Shown here: positions 39,670 through 49,092 of the stretch, in pieces
How positions within the stretch are numbered: the first letter of the stretch is position 1
Layout of the letters: the number at the start of each line of letters is the position of its first letter
Virus record (IMG/VR): IMGVR_UViG_3300031578_000032
Span: 1-59,581 of that record
Source: a virus
Length of the DNA stretch: 59,581 nucleotides
Reading direction: 5' to 3' (one strand)
Notes under the pieces: generated by a model
Database searches by the model: none
Told to the model about the DNA's origin: nothing
Seen by the model: only the letters and a program-made list of their open reading frames with translations
Position numbers and translations under genes: made by a program

Positions 39670-40335
39670 TTAGACCCACCTTTCAAAAAAGTTTGCTACT
39701 TTAGTTTCAATCAATTTATCAAAATAATTTGGCATAAAACATTGTCCATCTACACATATTAGTCCATTGTCAGATTCAAATAACATAGCTTGCTCAAATT
39801 TCATTTCATTAAAATCAACAACAGCAGCTCTATGTGATGGCATTGACACAGCATCAAATGCTATAATAGTTAATGGAGATCTAACAACACTATGATCTTT
39901 TAATCTTTCTAATTCTGCTAATCCTCTCATTGAAAATCCAACGCCAGTCTTATCTCGTAATAATGAAAACAAAGTATTTCCTTTTTGGGTACTTAATGTT
40001 TCCATTTCTCCAATTAAAACATTTTGTTTAAATTCATATGCTCTTATAATGTGAGATGCATTATTTAATGAAACAGTTGTTTGTCTTATACCATCAATTT
40101 GATCATTCCCTGTTGGCAAAGGATGGTCAAGCTCTGAATAAAACGCTCTCCTGTTCATTCTCATATCACAATGTCCCATACCCTCACCTAACACTGAACT
40201 TGGATATAACCTACCATTTTGATTTATTTCATCAGTAGTTTGTATTGGGCATCTGAATATTGCTCGGGTTGGCGTTTGTTTAACAATCTCAGCTTCTGAA
40301 TAAATACCCTGCTCTATAATAAATTTTGAACTCAT
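39670..40335 (-). CDS. Prohead core protease (T4 gp21-like)
   Basis: The 221-residue protein shows the gp21/U9 serine protease pattern: QNGRLYPSSVL, SELDHP (catalytic His), GVGFSMRGLAEL (catalytic Ser) and FDAVSMPSHRAAVVDF. It cleaves scaffold and capsid proteins during head maturation. It lies between the acidic protein after the portal and the capsid gene, as in T4. The stop of this gene is directly next to the endonuclease start. Confidence 0.9.
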   Translation of the reverse strand: MSSKFIIEQGIYSEAEIVKQTPTRAIFRCPIQTTDEINQNGRLYPSSVLGEGMGHCDMRMNRRAFYSELDHPLPTGNDQIDGIRQTTVSLNNASHIIRAYEFKQNVLIGEMETLSTQKGNTLFSLLRDKTGVGFSMRGLAELERLKDHSVVRSPLTIIAFDAVSMPSHRAAVVDFNEMKFEQAMLFESDNGLICVDGQCFMPNYFDKLIETKVANFFERWV

Positions 40336-40338
40336 TAT

Positions 40339-41001
40339 TTAATCCTCGTTATCTTTGTTATTTTTAAAATAGTCTCTAACTTTTTTATATGAAACATCTA
40401 GAAATTTATAAAATATGATTATAATATCATCTAACTTTTCTTTATAAACATCGAAGTTAGCTGATAATGTTTTGAATAAATCAATTGCTTTTGAAATTAA
40501 ATTTCTTACTTCAATCATTTCCATGTCAGTAACATCTTGTAACATATTCTCTAGTGCTGATAATCTTGTGTATATCTTCTTGAGTTCATATACTCTTCCA
40601 ATTTGACCTGGAGTTAATGGTTCTTCTTTTTCTTCACCAGGCATACCACCCATTTCATCGCCCATACCAGCTTCGGCACCCATGTCACCCATATCTTCTT
40701 CACCACCAGCCATAGCTGGATCTTCCACAGCAGCTTCTTCACCACCTTCAATTTCTGGTGTAGTAAGGTCAGGTTCTGGGACTTCTGTTGGAATTTCTTC
40801 CTCCTCTTCCTCCTGTTCTTTTATTTCTTTAGTTTCTCCATATGGTCTATGAGTTATATATTCATCATCATCAACAAAAGGTACATCAACTGGGTCATCA
40901 TTCTTTTGGTTACTAAGAGTTGTATCTTGTGTTGTAGTTATTTCATATTTAAGAAACAACATATTTTGTAAACTTGTTATAATATCTCTTGGATTAGACA
41001 T
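40339..41001 (-). CDS. Acidic prohead protein in gp67/gp68 position
   Basis: The 220-residue protein has a highly acidic middle (EIKEQEEEEEEIPTEVPEPD and a Gly/Met/Glu tract up to about 135) and a helical C-terminal domain (RVYELKKIYTRLSALENMLQ onward). T4 encodes small prohead core proteins gp67 and gp68 between portal and protease. The position supports a core or portal-associated role. AGGAGATAAAA precedes the ATG. Confidence 0.65.
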   Translation of the reverse strand: MSNPRDIITSLQNMLFLKYEITTTQDTTLSNQKNDDPVDVPFVDDDEYITHRPYGETKEIKEQEEEEEEIPTEVPEPDLTTPEIEGGEEAAVEDPAMAGGEEDMGDMGAEAGMGDEMGGMPGEEKEEPLTPGQIGRVYELKKIYTRLSALENMLQDVTDMEMIEVRNLISKAIDLFKTLSANFDVYKEKLDDIIIIFYKFLDVSYKKVRDYFKNNKDNED

Positions 41002-41013
41002 TTTTATCTCCTA

Positions 41014-42924
41014 TTAAAATCCACCCATTGCTCCTCCGCCCATTCCACCCATTCCACCCATTCCACCCATTTCATCTTCTTTCTTAGATGGATCAAGAGT
41101 TTGGTCAATCTTAACATCAGTTTCATATTTAGAAACTTCATCCCAATCAATTTGTGGAAGATATTTCTTTCTAGAATACTCTTTTGGTATTCCTACTCTT
41201 TCAAGTCCATCAATCAATCCGGTAACTTCATTCATATATCTCGCTTCTCTTTCATATTGTAATGATTTTGGTGGTGGAAATGAAACTTGAACATTATCAA
41301 ATATTGTTAGAGCTTCTTCTGGACTCATTATATCAAATAATTTTTCAATCAGATCCTGTACCTGATGTGTTAGATATTTTTGATGTGATATGATTGTTCT
41401 TGCAAATAATATATTTTCTTCAGTCAATGTATTCTTAGCAGAAATGTTTTCTTCAATCCCAATAAATCCAGGTGGGACTCCAAGACCAGCTACAAGTTGA
41501 TCTCTCATAAATTTAAGTTCATCAACTTTGCTTCTAACATCAACATTTCCTTCATTAAATGTACTAATATCTACAAATGGTTTTCCATCTCGTTGTGGGA
41601 TATAAACATCTTCAAAAGTTGTAATCATACTTGGAATTGTATCAACTGTACCGAAACTATCCAGGGTAATTTTTCTTTTTCTAAATTCTTCTTTAAGTTT
41701 TTCAATTACCTTTTTAGCATCTCTTGGAAGACCAACTTCAACAGCAATCTTTCTTTTTTCAGTTGATCTTGATAATCGTTGTATTGCTAATGCAGTTTCA
41801 AGAGCAATTAAAACTTTTGCTGAAAATTGACCATTATCAAATATTGATTCTCCATATGGATAATATTTACTTGAAGGAATTCTAAAATGAACCATTTTAT
41901 CAGGAGACACATATCTAATTTCTATTGATTTATTATAATCAGATTGTGCTAGCATTTGACGAATAATATGTTTAAGTTCATCATTATTTTTAAATTCTTG
42001 CATTTGTGGAATTTTTGCTTCCAGACTTTTAAGAATTGAAAGTACAATATTATTAATAGCATCTTCTGCAATAGAGGTACCAGGAACTGCTGTTATTTGT
42101 GGAAAAATTAAATAACCAAAACAAACCGGAAATAATGAACTCTGTAATCTTAAAACATATTGTGGCTCATGATAAATTAATTTCAGATTCTTAAGCAATT
42201 TCATACTTTTAATATCTTTATTATCCTCTTTCTTTTCAGTAAGAGAAGAATAATTAATTGAGAAATTATATATCTCTTTATTAATAGTTTCATTAAAATT
42301 ATCAACATCACCAACCCTTTTTGAAGTTTCAACAGCATTAAGATATTCTTTTTCTGAAAGTAATGATTTACTTGTTAAAGCTGTAATAGCATCCCCAATT
42401 TCACAGAAAAAATCGCCAAATAATAATGTATTTTTTACAATTAAATTTAAATCTTTTTCTAACTTAATCTTTTTAATAACATTCTTAACTCTTCTTACTT
42501 GAGCTTCTTCTGATACATCCTCAGAATCAACAGATGAACCTGTGGATTTAATATCCAAAGAAATTTTTGTAATATCATCAGGAGATAAAATGTTATCAAC
42601 TATAACATTTAAGGCTCTATGACAATAATTAATATTAGAAATTATTGCTTGATAGGTTTTATATCTAAGTATTCTACCACCTTGCCCAAATGATGATGGT
42701 CCAGCTCCTCCTTGAGAAAAAAGACCACTAGATGAACTAATTTGAACATTAGCATTTTTAGATATTAAACTTTTAACGAGATCAATATATCCATTACGCC
42801 CACTATTACTTCTATATGTTGATATATCTTTTACAACTTGATCTAGTTTAGCATCAATTTTTTGAGTCCGTGTACCCATTACTGCTAATTTCAATTTAGT
42901 AAACGTATCTTTTATTTCTGGCAT
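41014..42924 (-). CDS. Portal protein (T4 gp20-like)
   Basis: The 636-residue protein has the gp20 features: NINYCHRALNVIVDNILSPD, FRIPSSKYYPYGESIFDNG, a helical stem AIQRLSRSTEKRKIAVEVGL, and GLGVPPGFIGIEENISAKNT with the tunnel-lining region. The C-terminus ends in a repeated MGG tract (residues about 618-636). Twelve copies should form the DNA entry vertex and start prohead assembly. AAAGGAGACAAC precedes the ATG. Length is larger than T4 gp20 (524), mainly in the N-terminal half. Confidence 0.9.
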   Translation of the reverse strand: MPEIKDTFTKLKLAVMGTRTQKIDAKLDQVVKDISTYRSNSGRNGYIDLVKSLISKNANVQISSSSGLFSQGGAGPSSFGQGGRILRYKTYQAIISNINYCHRALNVIVDNILSPDDITKISLDIKSTGSSVDSEDVSEEAQVRRVKNVIKKIKLEKDLNLIVKNTLLFGDFFCEIGDAITALTSKSLLSEKEYLNAVETSKRVGDVDNFNETINKEIYNFSINYSSLTEKKEDNKDIKSMKLLKNLKLIYHEPQYVLRLQSSLFPVCFGYLIFPQITAVPGTSIAEDAINNIVLSILKSLEAKIPQMQEFKNNDELKHIIRQMLAQSDYNKSIEIRYVSPDKMVHFRIPSSKYYPYGESIFDNGQFSAKVLIALETALAIQRLSRSTEKRKIAVEVGLPRDAKKVIEKLKEEFRKRKITLDSFGTVDTIPSMITTFEDVYIPQRDGKPFVDISTFNEGNVDVRSKVDELKFMRDQLVAGLGVPPGFIGIEENISAKNTLTEENILFARTIISHQKYLTHQVQDLIEKLFDIMSPEEALTIFDNVQVSFPPPKSLQYEREARYMNEVTGLIDGLERVGIPKEYSRKKYLPQIDWDEVSKYETDVKIDQTLDPSKKEDEMGGMGGMGGMGGGAMGGF

Positions 42925-42934
42925 GTTGTCTCCT

Positions 42935-43183
42935 TTATTGTCTTGCCTTACTTCTCACACGTGGACCATATTTTTGATGAACTTTTTCTTTAAATTGACG
43001 GTATTTTTCTTTAAAATATATCATTCTTTTATATAACGGATCATTATGTTTTCTAGCTTGAGCGCTTGCCATCTGCCCAGCGGATCTTTTTATTTTACTT
43101 TGTCTTGTTATGTCACTTGATGAAGTCGTTTTAATCTCATCTAATATATTATCAACTAAAATATCAACTTTACTTAACTCCAT
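42935..43183 (-). CDS. Small basic hypothetical protein upstream of portal
   Basis: The 82-residue product ends in a strongly basic region (RMIYFKEKYRQFKEKVHQKY). TTAGAGGATAAATAA precedes the ATG. It lies between a membrane-type protein and the portal gene. No function recognised; DNA or RNA binding is plausible from charge. Confidence 0.65.
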   Translation of the reverse strand: MELSKVDILVDNILDEIKTTSSSDITRQSKIKRSAGQMASAQARKHNDPLYKRMIYFKEKYRQFKEKVHQKYGPRVRSKARQ

Positions 43184-43612
43184 TTATTTATCCTCTAAAT
43201 TATCATCTGTCATTAAATTATCCATTGATTCTTTTCTTATTTCATCATTTTCATATCTCAAATTGAAATATTCTAAAAGATTAAATGTAAAAGATTCAAT
43301 GTTTCCATATAAAAATAAAAATTCTTTTTGAAGAGATGGTCCAATGAGTTTTTGAACTAATTGTACGTACTCTTTAGAAATGTTATCAATATCTTTTTCA
43401 TCAACTTTAATTGCATCTAAAGAATAAATTAAGATTCTATCTTTATATATTAAATCAAAAGCTCTCTCCATATTGTATTCAAGAGTAGCTCTATAATCAA
43501 TAAAATTTTTTGTAACATAGTTCCGTTTAATATCGTAATACATCCAGCAAATAACAAATAAAAATATTATAAAACAAAATGTCGTTCCTATTATTACACT
43601 AATCCCCCACAT
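43184..43612 (-). CDS. Membrane-anchored hypothetical protein
   Basis: The 142-residue protein has an N-terminal transmembrane segment (ISVIIGTTFCFIIFLFVICW) and a long cytosolic helical domain with charged residues. AAAGGAGAACATA precedes the ATG. It directly precedes the head genes; an early prohead membrane anchor is conceivable but not shown. Confidence 0.68.
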   Translation of the reverse strand: MWGISVIIGTTFCFIIFLFVICWMYYDIKRNYVTKNFIDYRATLEYNMERAFDLIYKDRILIYSLDAIKVDEKDIDNISKEYVQLVQKLIGPSLQKEFLFLYGNIESFTFNLLEYFNLRYENDEIRKESMDNLMTDDNLEDK

Positions 43613-43623
43613 TATGTTCTCCT

Positions 43624-43923
43624 TTAGTCTTCATCGGTTAATGTATACTCATCTTGTTCACCTGGTTCTTTTTTCTTGGAATGTATAACATCTCTGGATT
43701 TTGTTTTTATTGGTTTTTGTGTATCGACCATTTCTTTAATTACTATAGATATTATTTTACTTGGTCTGGTAATTACGGATGTGAATTTAGTTTGTAGGAT
43801 TGATATATTATTATTCTCAAGTATTGAAGATAATTTTTTAGAATATGTTTCTAATTCTTCTTCGTCATCATCATTAATTGAAATCAGTTTTGTACCCTCT
43901 TGATGTATTGTTATAGTCTTCAT
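43624..43923 (-). CDS. Small hypothetical protein ending in EQDEYTLTDED
   Basis: The 99-residue product has an N-terminal beta/alpha region and a basic to acidic tail. The last residues EQDEYTLTDED recur as EQDSYTLTDES inside the nuclease at 13736-14407. The shared peptide suggests a common interaction motif or an exchange between the genes. It overlaps the next gene by 4 bases. Function unknown. Confidence 0.65.
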   Translation of the reverse strand: MKTITIHQEGTKLISINDDDEEELETYSKKLSSILENNNISILQTKFTSVITRPSKIISIVIKEMVDTQKPIKTKSRDVIHSKKKEPGEQDEYTLTDED

Positions 43924-44249
43924 TCGAGTGCCAACCTTTCTAAATATGATAAATCTTCAGGTAATTCAATTTCTTCAATGATTGGTTCTTCATCATCTTG
44001 AGGTAATTCAATTTCTTCAATGATTGGTTCTTCATCATCTTGAGATATATCTTGTACTATTGGTTTTATATTTTTTACAACTATAGGCCCAAAAGAATAA
44101 TATTCATCTGTTATCCCTTTAGATCTTAGTTGAAGTTTAATGTTATTAAATTCATCATCTGTAAGTTTAATATCAACAGGAGTTCTAACAACTCTTCCAT
44201 GAGTAATTATAGTTTCTCCTTTAGCAGTTATTCTCAGTAGTTTTTTCAT
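43920..44249 (-). CDS. Hypothetical protein with tandem acidic 14-residue repeat
   Basis: The ATG at 44249 is preferred (AAAGGAATTTTT upstream); a start at 44264 would overlap that site. The 109-residue protein has a basic N-terminal part and then two identical copies of QDDEEPIIEEIELP, from a perfect 42-bp tandem repeat (43961-44002 and 44003-44044). The perfect identity shows a recent duplication. It may bind a partner through its acidic tail. Function unknown. Confidence 0.68.
   Translation of the reverse strand: MKKLLRITAKGETIITHGRVVRTPVDIKLTDDEFNNIKLQLRSKGITDEYYSFGPIVVKNIKPIVQDISQDDEEPIIEEIELPQDDEEPIIEEIELPEDLSYLERLALE
43961..44044 (-). repeat. Perfect 42-bp tandem duplication within 43920 gene
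   Basis: Two adjacent 42-base copies are identical base for base and keep the reading frame. Copy number may differ between related phages. Confidence 0.95.
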
Positions 44250-44264
44250 AAAAATTCCTTTCAT

Positions 44265-44299
44265 AATGTGAGTGGATAATTAAAATACCCACTCACATT
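44265..44299. terminator. 11-bp hairpin between 44307 and 44249 genes
   Basis: AATGTGAGTGG pairs with CCACTCACATT around a 13-base loop. There is no T-run on the minus strand. It may be a weak terminator after the acidic protein gene or an RNA end stabiliser. Confidence 0.6.
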
Positions 44300-44306
44300 T
44301 TAATAT

Positions 44307-45314
44307 TTAAACTTTTATTTCTTCTTCCTCACCTTCATCTTCGTCTTCGTCTTCAACTTCTTCTTGTTCTTTTACTTCTTCCTCACCTTCATCTTCATCT
44401 TCATCTTCAATTTGTTCTTTAAAGATTTGAAATGCTTCCTCTATATCTTCTTCATCTTCGCCCATACCCGGTTTACCCATTGCACCCTTAGCTTTTATGG
44501 GTCCACCACCAACTCCGGCGTCTTCTTTAATTTTTTCATCTACATCTAATTCTTCTTCCTCAGGTTCTTCAGCATCTTCCTGTTCTGAATAATTTTTAGG
44601 TTTTACAAATGAATCAGCAACATCTTTTCTGTTAGGAACTTTCCCGGCATCTGTGCCTGTACCCGCCTGTTCTGTCCCTGCTCCAGTGGTATCTTCCTCT
44701 GAATTTTTTGATTTCTTTTCTTTTGAGGCTTCCATGCCAGCAGCTACACCATCAAAATCTTTTTTGCCAGCCATGGTTTCACCTTCTTCTAAATCTTCTT
44801 CTTCTTCTTCATCTTCTTCTTCCATTTCAGCAATGAGTTTTTCAATAACAGCATTTTCGATATCTTCTGTTACTTCTTCCTCACCTTCTTCAGATTTATC
44901 ATCGACTTCTTCTTGTTCTTCTACTTCTTCCTCTTCATCATCTTCATCATCTTTGATTTCTTCTTGCTCTTTAGCGATATCTTTTTCTTTTTCAGTTTTT
45001 GAAGCTGCTACTGTGTTAGCTTTAGATGTGCCAGCTTGAGATGTACCAGCACCCTCAGCATCTTTCATTGCCTCACCTGCTGAACTACCTTCATCTTCAG
45101 TAGCCATTTCAATGTCACCATCTTGATTTTCATTGAAATAGTATCTCTCTAAAATGCTAGCAGCATCTTGATTTGTGGGTAATTCACCCCCACCATCCCA
45201 TTTTAAAATCCCATCAAGAAATGGTCCTTTAACTTCTGCATGTTTCGCTACATCAGTAAATTCTGAGATAGCTTCCTTTAGTAAATTCTTATACGAAACT
45301 CTTTTCGTAGCCAT
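44307..45314 (-). CDS. Very acidic low-complexity protein, first gene of head unit
   Basis: The 335-residue protein starts with a folded region (KRVSYKNLLKEAISEFTDVA, LDGILKWDGGGELPTN) and then is almost wholly Asp/Glu-rich with Gly-Thr-Ala spacers. Such composition occurs in prohead core proteins that are degraded before packaging and in DNA-mimic proteins. ATAGGAGGAAATTAAC precedes the ATG and a promoter-like motif lies at 45361. It is the first gene of the head unit; a core role is inferred. Confidence 0.65.
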   Translation of the reverse strand: MATKRVSYKNLLKEAISEFTDVAKHAEVKGPFLDGILKWDGGGELPTNQDAASILERYYFNENQDGDIEMATEDEGSSAGEAMKDAEGAGTSQAGTSKANTVAASKTEKEKDIAKEQEEIKDDEDDEEEEVEEQEEVDDKSEEGEEEVTEDIENAVIEKLIAEMEEEDEEEEEDLEEGETMAGKKDFDGVAAGMEASKEKKSKNSEEDTTGAGTEQAGTGTDAGKVPNRKDVADSFVKPKNYSEQEDAEEPEEEELDVDEKIKEDAGVGGGPIKAKGAMGKPGMGEDEEDIEEAFQIFKEQIEDEDEDEGEEEVKEQEEVEDEDEDEGEEEEIKV

Positions 45315-45360
45315 TGTTAATTTCCTCCTATGAAATTGTCTTTTTTACATGTAATATACA

Positions 45361-45376
45361 TTTTTATTTTGTTCTA
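45361..45376 (-). promoter_or_regulatory. Promoter-like motif (TAGAACAAAATAAAAA)
   Basis: This copy lies about 50-60 bases upstream of the ATG at 45314, in the 94-base gap after the helicase gene. It is consistent with a promoter for the whole head module. Confidence 0.6.
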
Positions 45377-45408
45377 ATTTTATTCACTTGAAAAAGTCAG
45401 TTCGTTTC

Positions 45409-46896
45409 TCAAATTTCACAGCCAGGAAAACTCATTGGAGCATTTTGTGTTGAATCTGCCTTCCTAACATTAACCAATAAATTAGCATTAAGAAACTTAA
45501 ATTTATCAAATGCTACTTGAAAATTAATTGACACTCCGCTCTTACCACTACGGTTTTTACCAACTTTTCCATAAACAATTGTGTCATCTGTTTGATCTTT
45601 TGCCATTAACATAACAAAATCTGCATGCTCTACTTTTTTAATTGATTCCGACATTTGATCTACATTTAATTGACTTGCTTCTTGTATTCTGTATGCAGCT
45701 CTTCCTAATTGTGAAGCTGTAACCACAGGGATATTATATTGTACTGCTAAAGTTTTCAATGATAAAGTAATATGCCCTAATTCTAATCTATACATATCAT
45801 ATCCTGTATCTGCTTTTAACAGATCTAAATAATCAACATACAACCCAGCAATAGCTTCTTTACCATAATCGTTTATTGCATCATCAACAACCCCCATTAA
45901 ATCAACTACACTAATACTCATTGCTGGAAAATATTTCATAATAATTGTTGAGCCACAGTTGGTAAATTTATTAACTATTTTTTTCTTAAATTCTTCAATA
46001 TTAAAATTTTCCCTTGTAAGTTCTCGTAACATTTGAGGTGTTGTTTTATTAAACATTGGTTGATAAGTTCTAATTAAAGCTTCTTCAATTGTATTTTCCA
46101 TGGTTACATAAACATAAACCTTGTTTATTTCATTTGGTTTTATTATTGGTTTATTAGGATCTATTAATGTTGCTGATTTATAAATTGTATTATTTAACAT
46201 TGTTGATTTACCAGCTCCAGATCCTCCACCAAAAACATATAATCTGGATGGTTCATACCCACCAAGCATTATATTATTATCAAAAATTGGAAATCCAGTT
46301 GGAGTTGTATTTTGTCTTTCATATTTTTTCTTAATCATTTCAACAACATGACTATAATCATCCTTGACTAAATCTAGCGATGCTGATGCTTCAATAGTAA
46401 CTGATCTATTACTTTCCATTAAATTTGAATATAGTTTCTTTATAGTTACTTCATAATCTTCAACCATATTATCAATAGAATCAAATGACCCCTCTTTAAT
46501 TGAATCCAGCACATCACTTAATTCATCATAATTTTGGAATAGAGCATTAATCTTTTTTCTTAATCTAATTTGATTAATAATATCTTGGAATGCATGATCT
46601 TTAATATTTTCATTAACCTTCAAGTCTATAAAACCAACATGCTGCCTGAACTTTTCTCCAATCATAATACTATCTATTGCATTCTCAACAATTTTATCCT
46701 TTAGAAACATTCCACATAATTGTTTTAATAACTCTAACTTATTCTGAACTTCTACCGGAACATCAAATGACTTTTGTCCCTCACTGAACTTCAATACATC
46801 CAAAATATCTCTGTATAATGCTTTTACCTTTCTAATTTTAGAATTTTTATTCAGAAGTAAGATAAAACATGAATTAAGAAATGAATCAGTAATCAT
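45409..46896 (-). CDS. Replicative DNA helicase (DnaB/gp41-like)
   Basis: The 495-residue protein has the RecA-fold core: Walker A GGGSGAGKST (about 223-232), YVTMENTIEEALIRTYQP, a Walker B region IAGLYVDYLDLL and the loop VTASQLGRAAYRI, then an arginine-finger region GKVGKNRSGKSG. The N-terminal 170 residues are helical, as in gp41. It unwinds DNA at the fork as a hexamer with a primase not seen here. GGGAGACCAT precedes the ATG, which overlaps the upstream gene by 11 bases. Confidence 0.9.
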   Translation of the reverse strand: MITDSFLNSCFILLLNKNSKIRKVKALYRDILDVLKFSEGQKSFDVPVEVQNKLELLKQLCGMFLKDKIVENAIDSIMIGEKFRQHVGFIDLKVNENIKDHAFQDIINQIRLRKKINALFQNYDELSDVLDSIKEGSFDSIDNMVEDYEVTIKKLYSNLMESNRSVTIEASASLDLVKDDYSHVVEMIKKKYERQNTTPTGFPIFDNNIMLGGYEPSRLYVFGGGSGAGKSTMLNNTIYKSATLIDPNKPIIKPNEINKVYVYVTMENTIEEALIRTYQPMFNKTTPQMLRELTRENFNIEEFKKKIVNKFTNCGSTIIMKYFPAMSISVVDLMGVVDDAINDYGKEAIAGLYVDYLDLLKADTGYDMYRLELGHITLSLKTLAVQYNIPVVTASQLGRAAYRIQEASQLNVDQMSESIKKVEHADFVMLMAKDQTDDTIVYGKVGKNRSGKSGVSINFQVAFDKFKFLNANLLVNVRKADSTQNAPMSFPGCEI

Positions 46897-47212
46897 ATGG
46901 TCTCCCTATATAATGTCTTTTCATAGAATCTGGATGTGAAAGAGATTCTAATATTTCTTTATCTATTTGTTTTGCTACTTCTCGTGTCATTTCTTCCATA
47001 AGTTTGCCCTGAAAATCTATCTCAAAACTATTAGATGTTTCACTCATACTTGTCTGACTAAACGATACTTTAAAAAACCTTGGTTTTATACTTCCCATGG
47101 CATTAGTCACCCAATCAAGTTTTCCTTTTCCCATACATTTTGGGCATAGATTTTTAATATATCCTATATCATTACATTTGTCGCATATTACTTCACCATC
47201 ATTTAGTATCAT
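46886..47212 (-). CDS. CxxC...GKxDW zinc protein, paralogue 1
   Basis: The 108-residue product begins GEVICDKCNDIGYIKNLCPK and CMGKGKLDWVTNAMG, half of a DnaJ-type zinc centre followed by a KLDWxxNA motif. The rest is helical (EEMTREVAKQIDKEILESLS). Three other genes nearby (47209, 49093, 49502) share the same N-terminal module with different C-termini. It overlaps both neighbours. Function unknown; similar modules occur in proteins of large phages. Confidence 0.72.
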   Translation of the reverse strand: MILNDGEVICDKCNDIGYIKNLCPKCMGKGKLDWVTNAMGSIKPRFFKVSFSQTSMSETSNSFEIDFQGKLMEEMTREVAKQIDKEILESLSHPDSMKRHYIGRPYDY

Positions 47213-47658
47213 TTGTCAGCCACCACATTCATAATTTTTTGTCTCCATGATATTTTTTCTTTATAAGGAATTGTTTTAATTTTAGGTAATTGACGTATAT
47301 TTACTTTAGACTTTTGTTTAAGAGACTTTCCACCAGGTATGCTTTTTGGTGAAGAGGGTGGGAGTGTATTGATAAAATAAAATGGGATGTAAAGTTTTGC
47401 ATGACCACTACTACCACCAACAATATGTGCTGATGATGAATTCAGTCCATTAGTTCCAGACATCCCAGCGCCAGTCGCATTAGTTATCCAATCAAGTTTT
47501 CCTTTACCTAAACAATGATAACATCGAGAAACTTTATTATCTTCACAATCATAAAAATATCCCCAACCATTACAGACCTCACATATACAATCACCATCTT
47601 TAAAATCTTCAAATTTCTTTATATCAGTTTTTCTGTAATAAACGGCCTCTTTGTTCAT
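47209..47658 (-). CDS. CxxC...GKxDW zinc protein, paralogue 2
   Basis: The 149-residue product contains GDCICEVCNGWGYFYD, SRCYHCLGKGKLDWITNATG, then a glycine-serine-rich region and a basic C-terminus. Same module as the genes at 46886, 49093 and 49502. It overlaps the upstream dpdA-like gene by 4 bases. The Gly/Ser stretch suggests a flexible linker to a second binding region. Confidence 0.72.
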   Translation of the reverse strand: MNKEAVYYRKTDIKKFEDFKDGDCICEVCNGWGYFYDCEDNKVSRCYHCLGKGKLDWITNATGAGMSGTNGLNSSSAHIVGGSSGHAKLYIPFYFINTLPPSSPKSIPGGKSLKQKSKVNIRQLPKIKTIPYKEKISWRQKIMNVVADK

Positions 47659-49040
47659 ATTTTTAATAACTCCGTTTCATGATTTAAATTAATAAATTCA
47701 TCCTTATCTAAAAACCTTTTAACTAAATCTTCACAATAATTTTCATCTAATTGTACTAACATATCCAATGATCTTGCAACCATAGCAGCTTTCTTTACAC
47801 CCTTTTTTGTCATTTTACCACTATTTAAATCTCTTGTTAATGTTGCACATTGGATTTCAAATTCGCCTTTTTCACCCGACTTATATAACGGATAAATTTC
47901 ATCTGCAAGTTTTCTAGATCGTTCTTGAATTTCTGCCCATTGCCATAACATATATAGCATTGAATATACTTTTACATCTTCATAAAATGTTCCAGTCTTT
48001 GGATCATAAACTTCACCAACTTTAATCTTTTTGAAATTCATTTTATCTGAAAATTCATCTAGAATTATTTGTAACTGTTCATAAACCCTAACATATTTAC
48101 TAAACATGTTATTTAGATTTGGAGTCCTCAAATCCATTTTTTGAAGATGACCATCTGGGTGGTCAACCCATAAATATCTTCCAATCATTAAAGACTTAAA
48201 TAAACCAGACGAGTCATAAGTGATGTTTAATTTTATATTATGTTTTTCTAATACAACTTTCCTAAATAATTCATAAAAAGTTACATCTCGAAAATTTGCT
48301 CCACCTAAAATATGAAAGTTCAAAAAATCTCTTCCATATCTTTTAGCTTCATTCAATAAAGGAATTATTGGTAGAACATATATAATACAAGGAATAACCA
48401 TATCTGAAGACATGTTTGCTACAATACCACCTGTACCATGATATTGAAATGAGTTAAACATATTATCTTCTCGAAGTATTTTTGTGTAAAGTTTCCATAA
48501 TTCTGGTGTTCTAAAATGATGTATATAAATTATTTTTTTTCTAATATCATCGGGAAGTTCTTTAGCCCGATTATATGATTCTAAGTTTAGTTCATACACA
48601 TCTTTAAATGTTTTAAATATTTCACAATTTGGACCAGGCGGAATATCTAAAATAAATGCTCGTTCTATAACTTGATGGTGATTTTCAATCCACTCATAAT
48701 ACATTTTACCAAGTAAATTAGATTCCTCTCTAGTTAATCTACCAACAGATATTTGAAATCCTCCTGAGTCTACTATCAAATCTGATGAATTGAAAAACCC
48801 CCAACTTCGACATTTGTTATATACATTTTCTTCATTTTTATTATAGTTTTTATATCTTTTTTTACCAGCAAAATTTTGACCATATGAATGAAGGAATCCA
48901 GAGCAGATTTCCCCAAGAAAATCAGAAATTTGATCCCTCGTAAAGTTGTCATAAAATCGATCTTTTTTACCTAACATATAATTATTTAATATAGAAGCAA
49001 GACTTTCAAATCCTGCCAAAATGTAACCAGATTTAACCAT
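47655..49040 (-). CDS. dpdA: DpdA-like tRNA-guanine transglycosylase family protein (DNA 7-deazaguanine insertion)
   Basis: The 461-residue protein has the TGT-fold signature DLIVDSGGFQISVG (first catalytic Asp), ERAFILDIPPGP, HILGGANFRDV in the GG region, and ITYDSSGLFKSL with a second Asp, the likely nucleophile. The zinc-binding CxCxxC...H of tRNA enzymes is not visible, as in many phage DpdA. DpdA swaps guanine in DNA for a 7-deazaguanine. QueE at 51666 would supply the precursor pathway. GAATGAGGTGAATAA precedes the ATG. The assignment as DpdA rather than a tRNA enzyme is by context. Confidence 0.78.
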   Translation of the reverse strand: MVKSGYILAGFESLASILNNYMLGKKDRFYDNFTRDQISDFLGEICSGFLHSYGQNFAGKKRYKNYNKNEENVYNKCRSWGFFNSSDLIVDSGGFQISVGRLTREESNLLGKMYYEWIENHHQVIERAFILDIPPGPNCEIFKTFKDVYELNLESYNRAKELPDDIRKKIIYIHHFRTPELWKLYTKILREDNMFNSFQYHGTGGIVANMSSDMVIPCIIYVLPIIPLLNEAKRYGRDFLNFHILGGANFRDVTFYELFRKVVLEKHNIKLNITYDSSGLFKSLMIGRYLWVDHPDGHLQKMDLRTPNLNNMFSKYVRVYEQLQIILDEFSDKMNFKKIKVGEVYDPKTGTFYEDVKVYSMLYMLWQWAEIQERSRKLADEIYPLYKSGEKGEFEIQCATLTRDLNSGKMTKKGVKKAAMVARSLDMLVQLDENYCEDLVKRFLDKDEFINLNHETELLKI

Positions 49041-49057
49041 TTATTCACCTCATTCAT

Positions 49058-49074
49058 ATTTTTAATTTTGTTCC
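49058..49074 (-). promoter_or_regulatory. Promoter-like motif (TGGAACAAAATTAAAAAT)
   Basis: About 20-35 bases upstream of the dpdA-like start at 49040. It differs from the consensus by G for A in the second base. It also lies in the 52-base gap after the 49093 gene. Confidence 0.5.
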
Positions 49075-49092
49075 AAATTCATTTATTATCAT

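Noticed and set aside
44364-45039. Serine/phenylalanine-rich plus-strand frames
   Set aside because: They are the antisense of the Glu/Asp-rich protein gene and have no ribosome binding sites.
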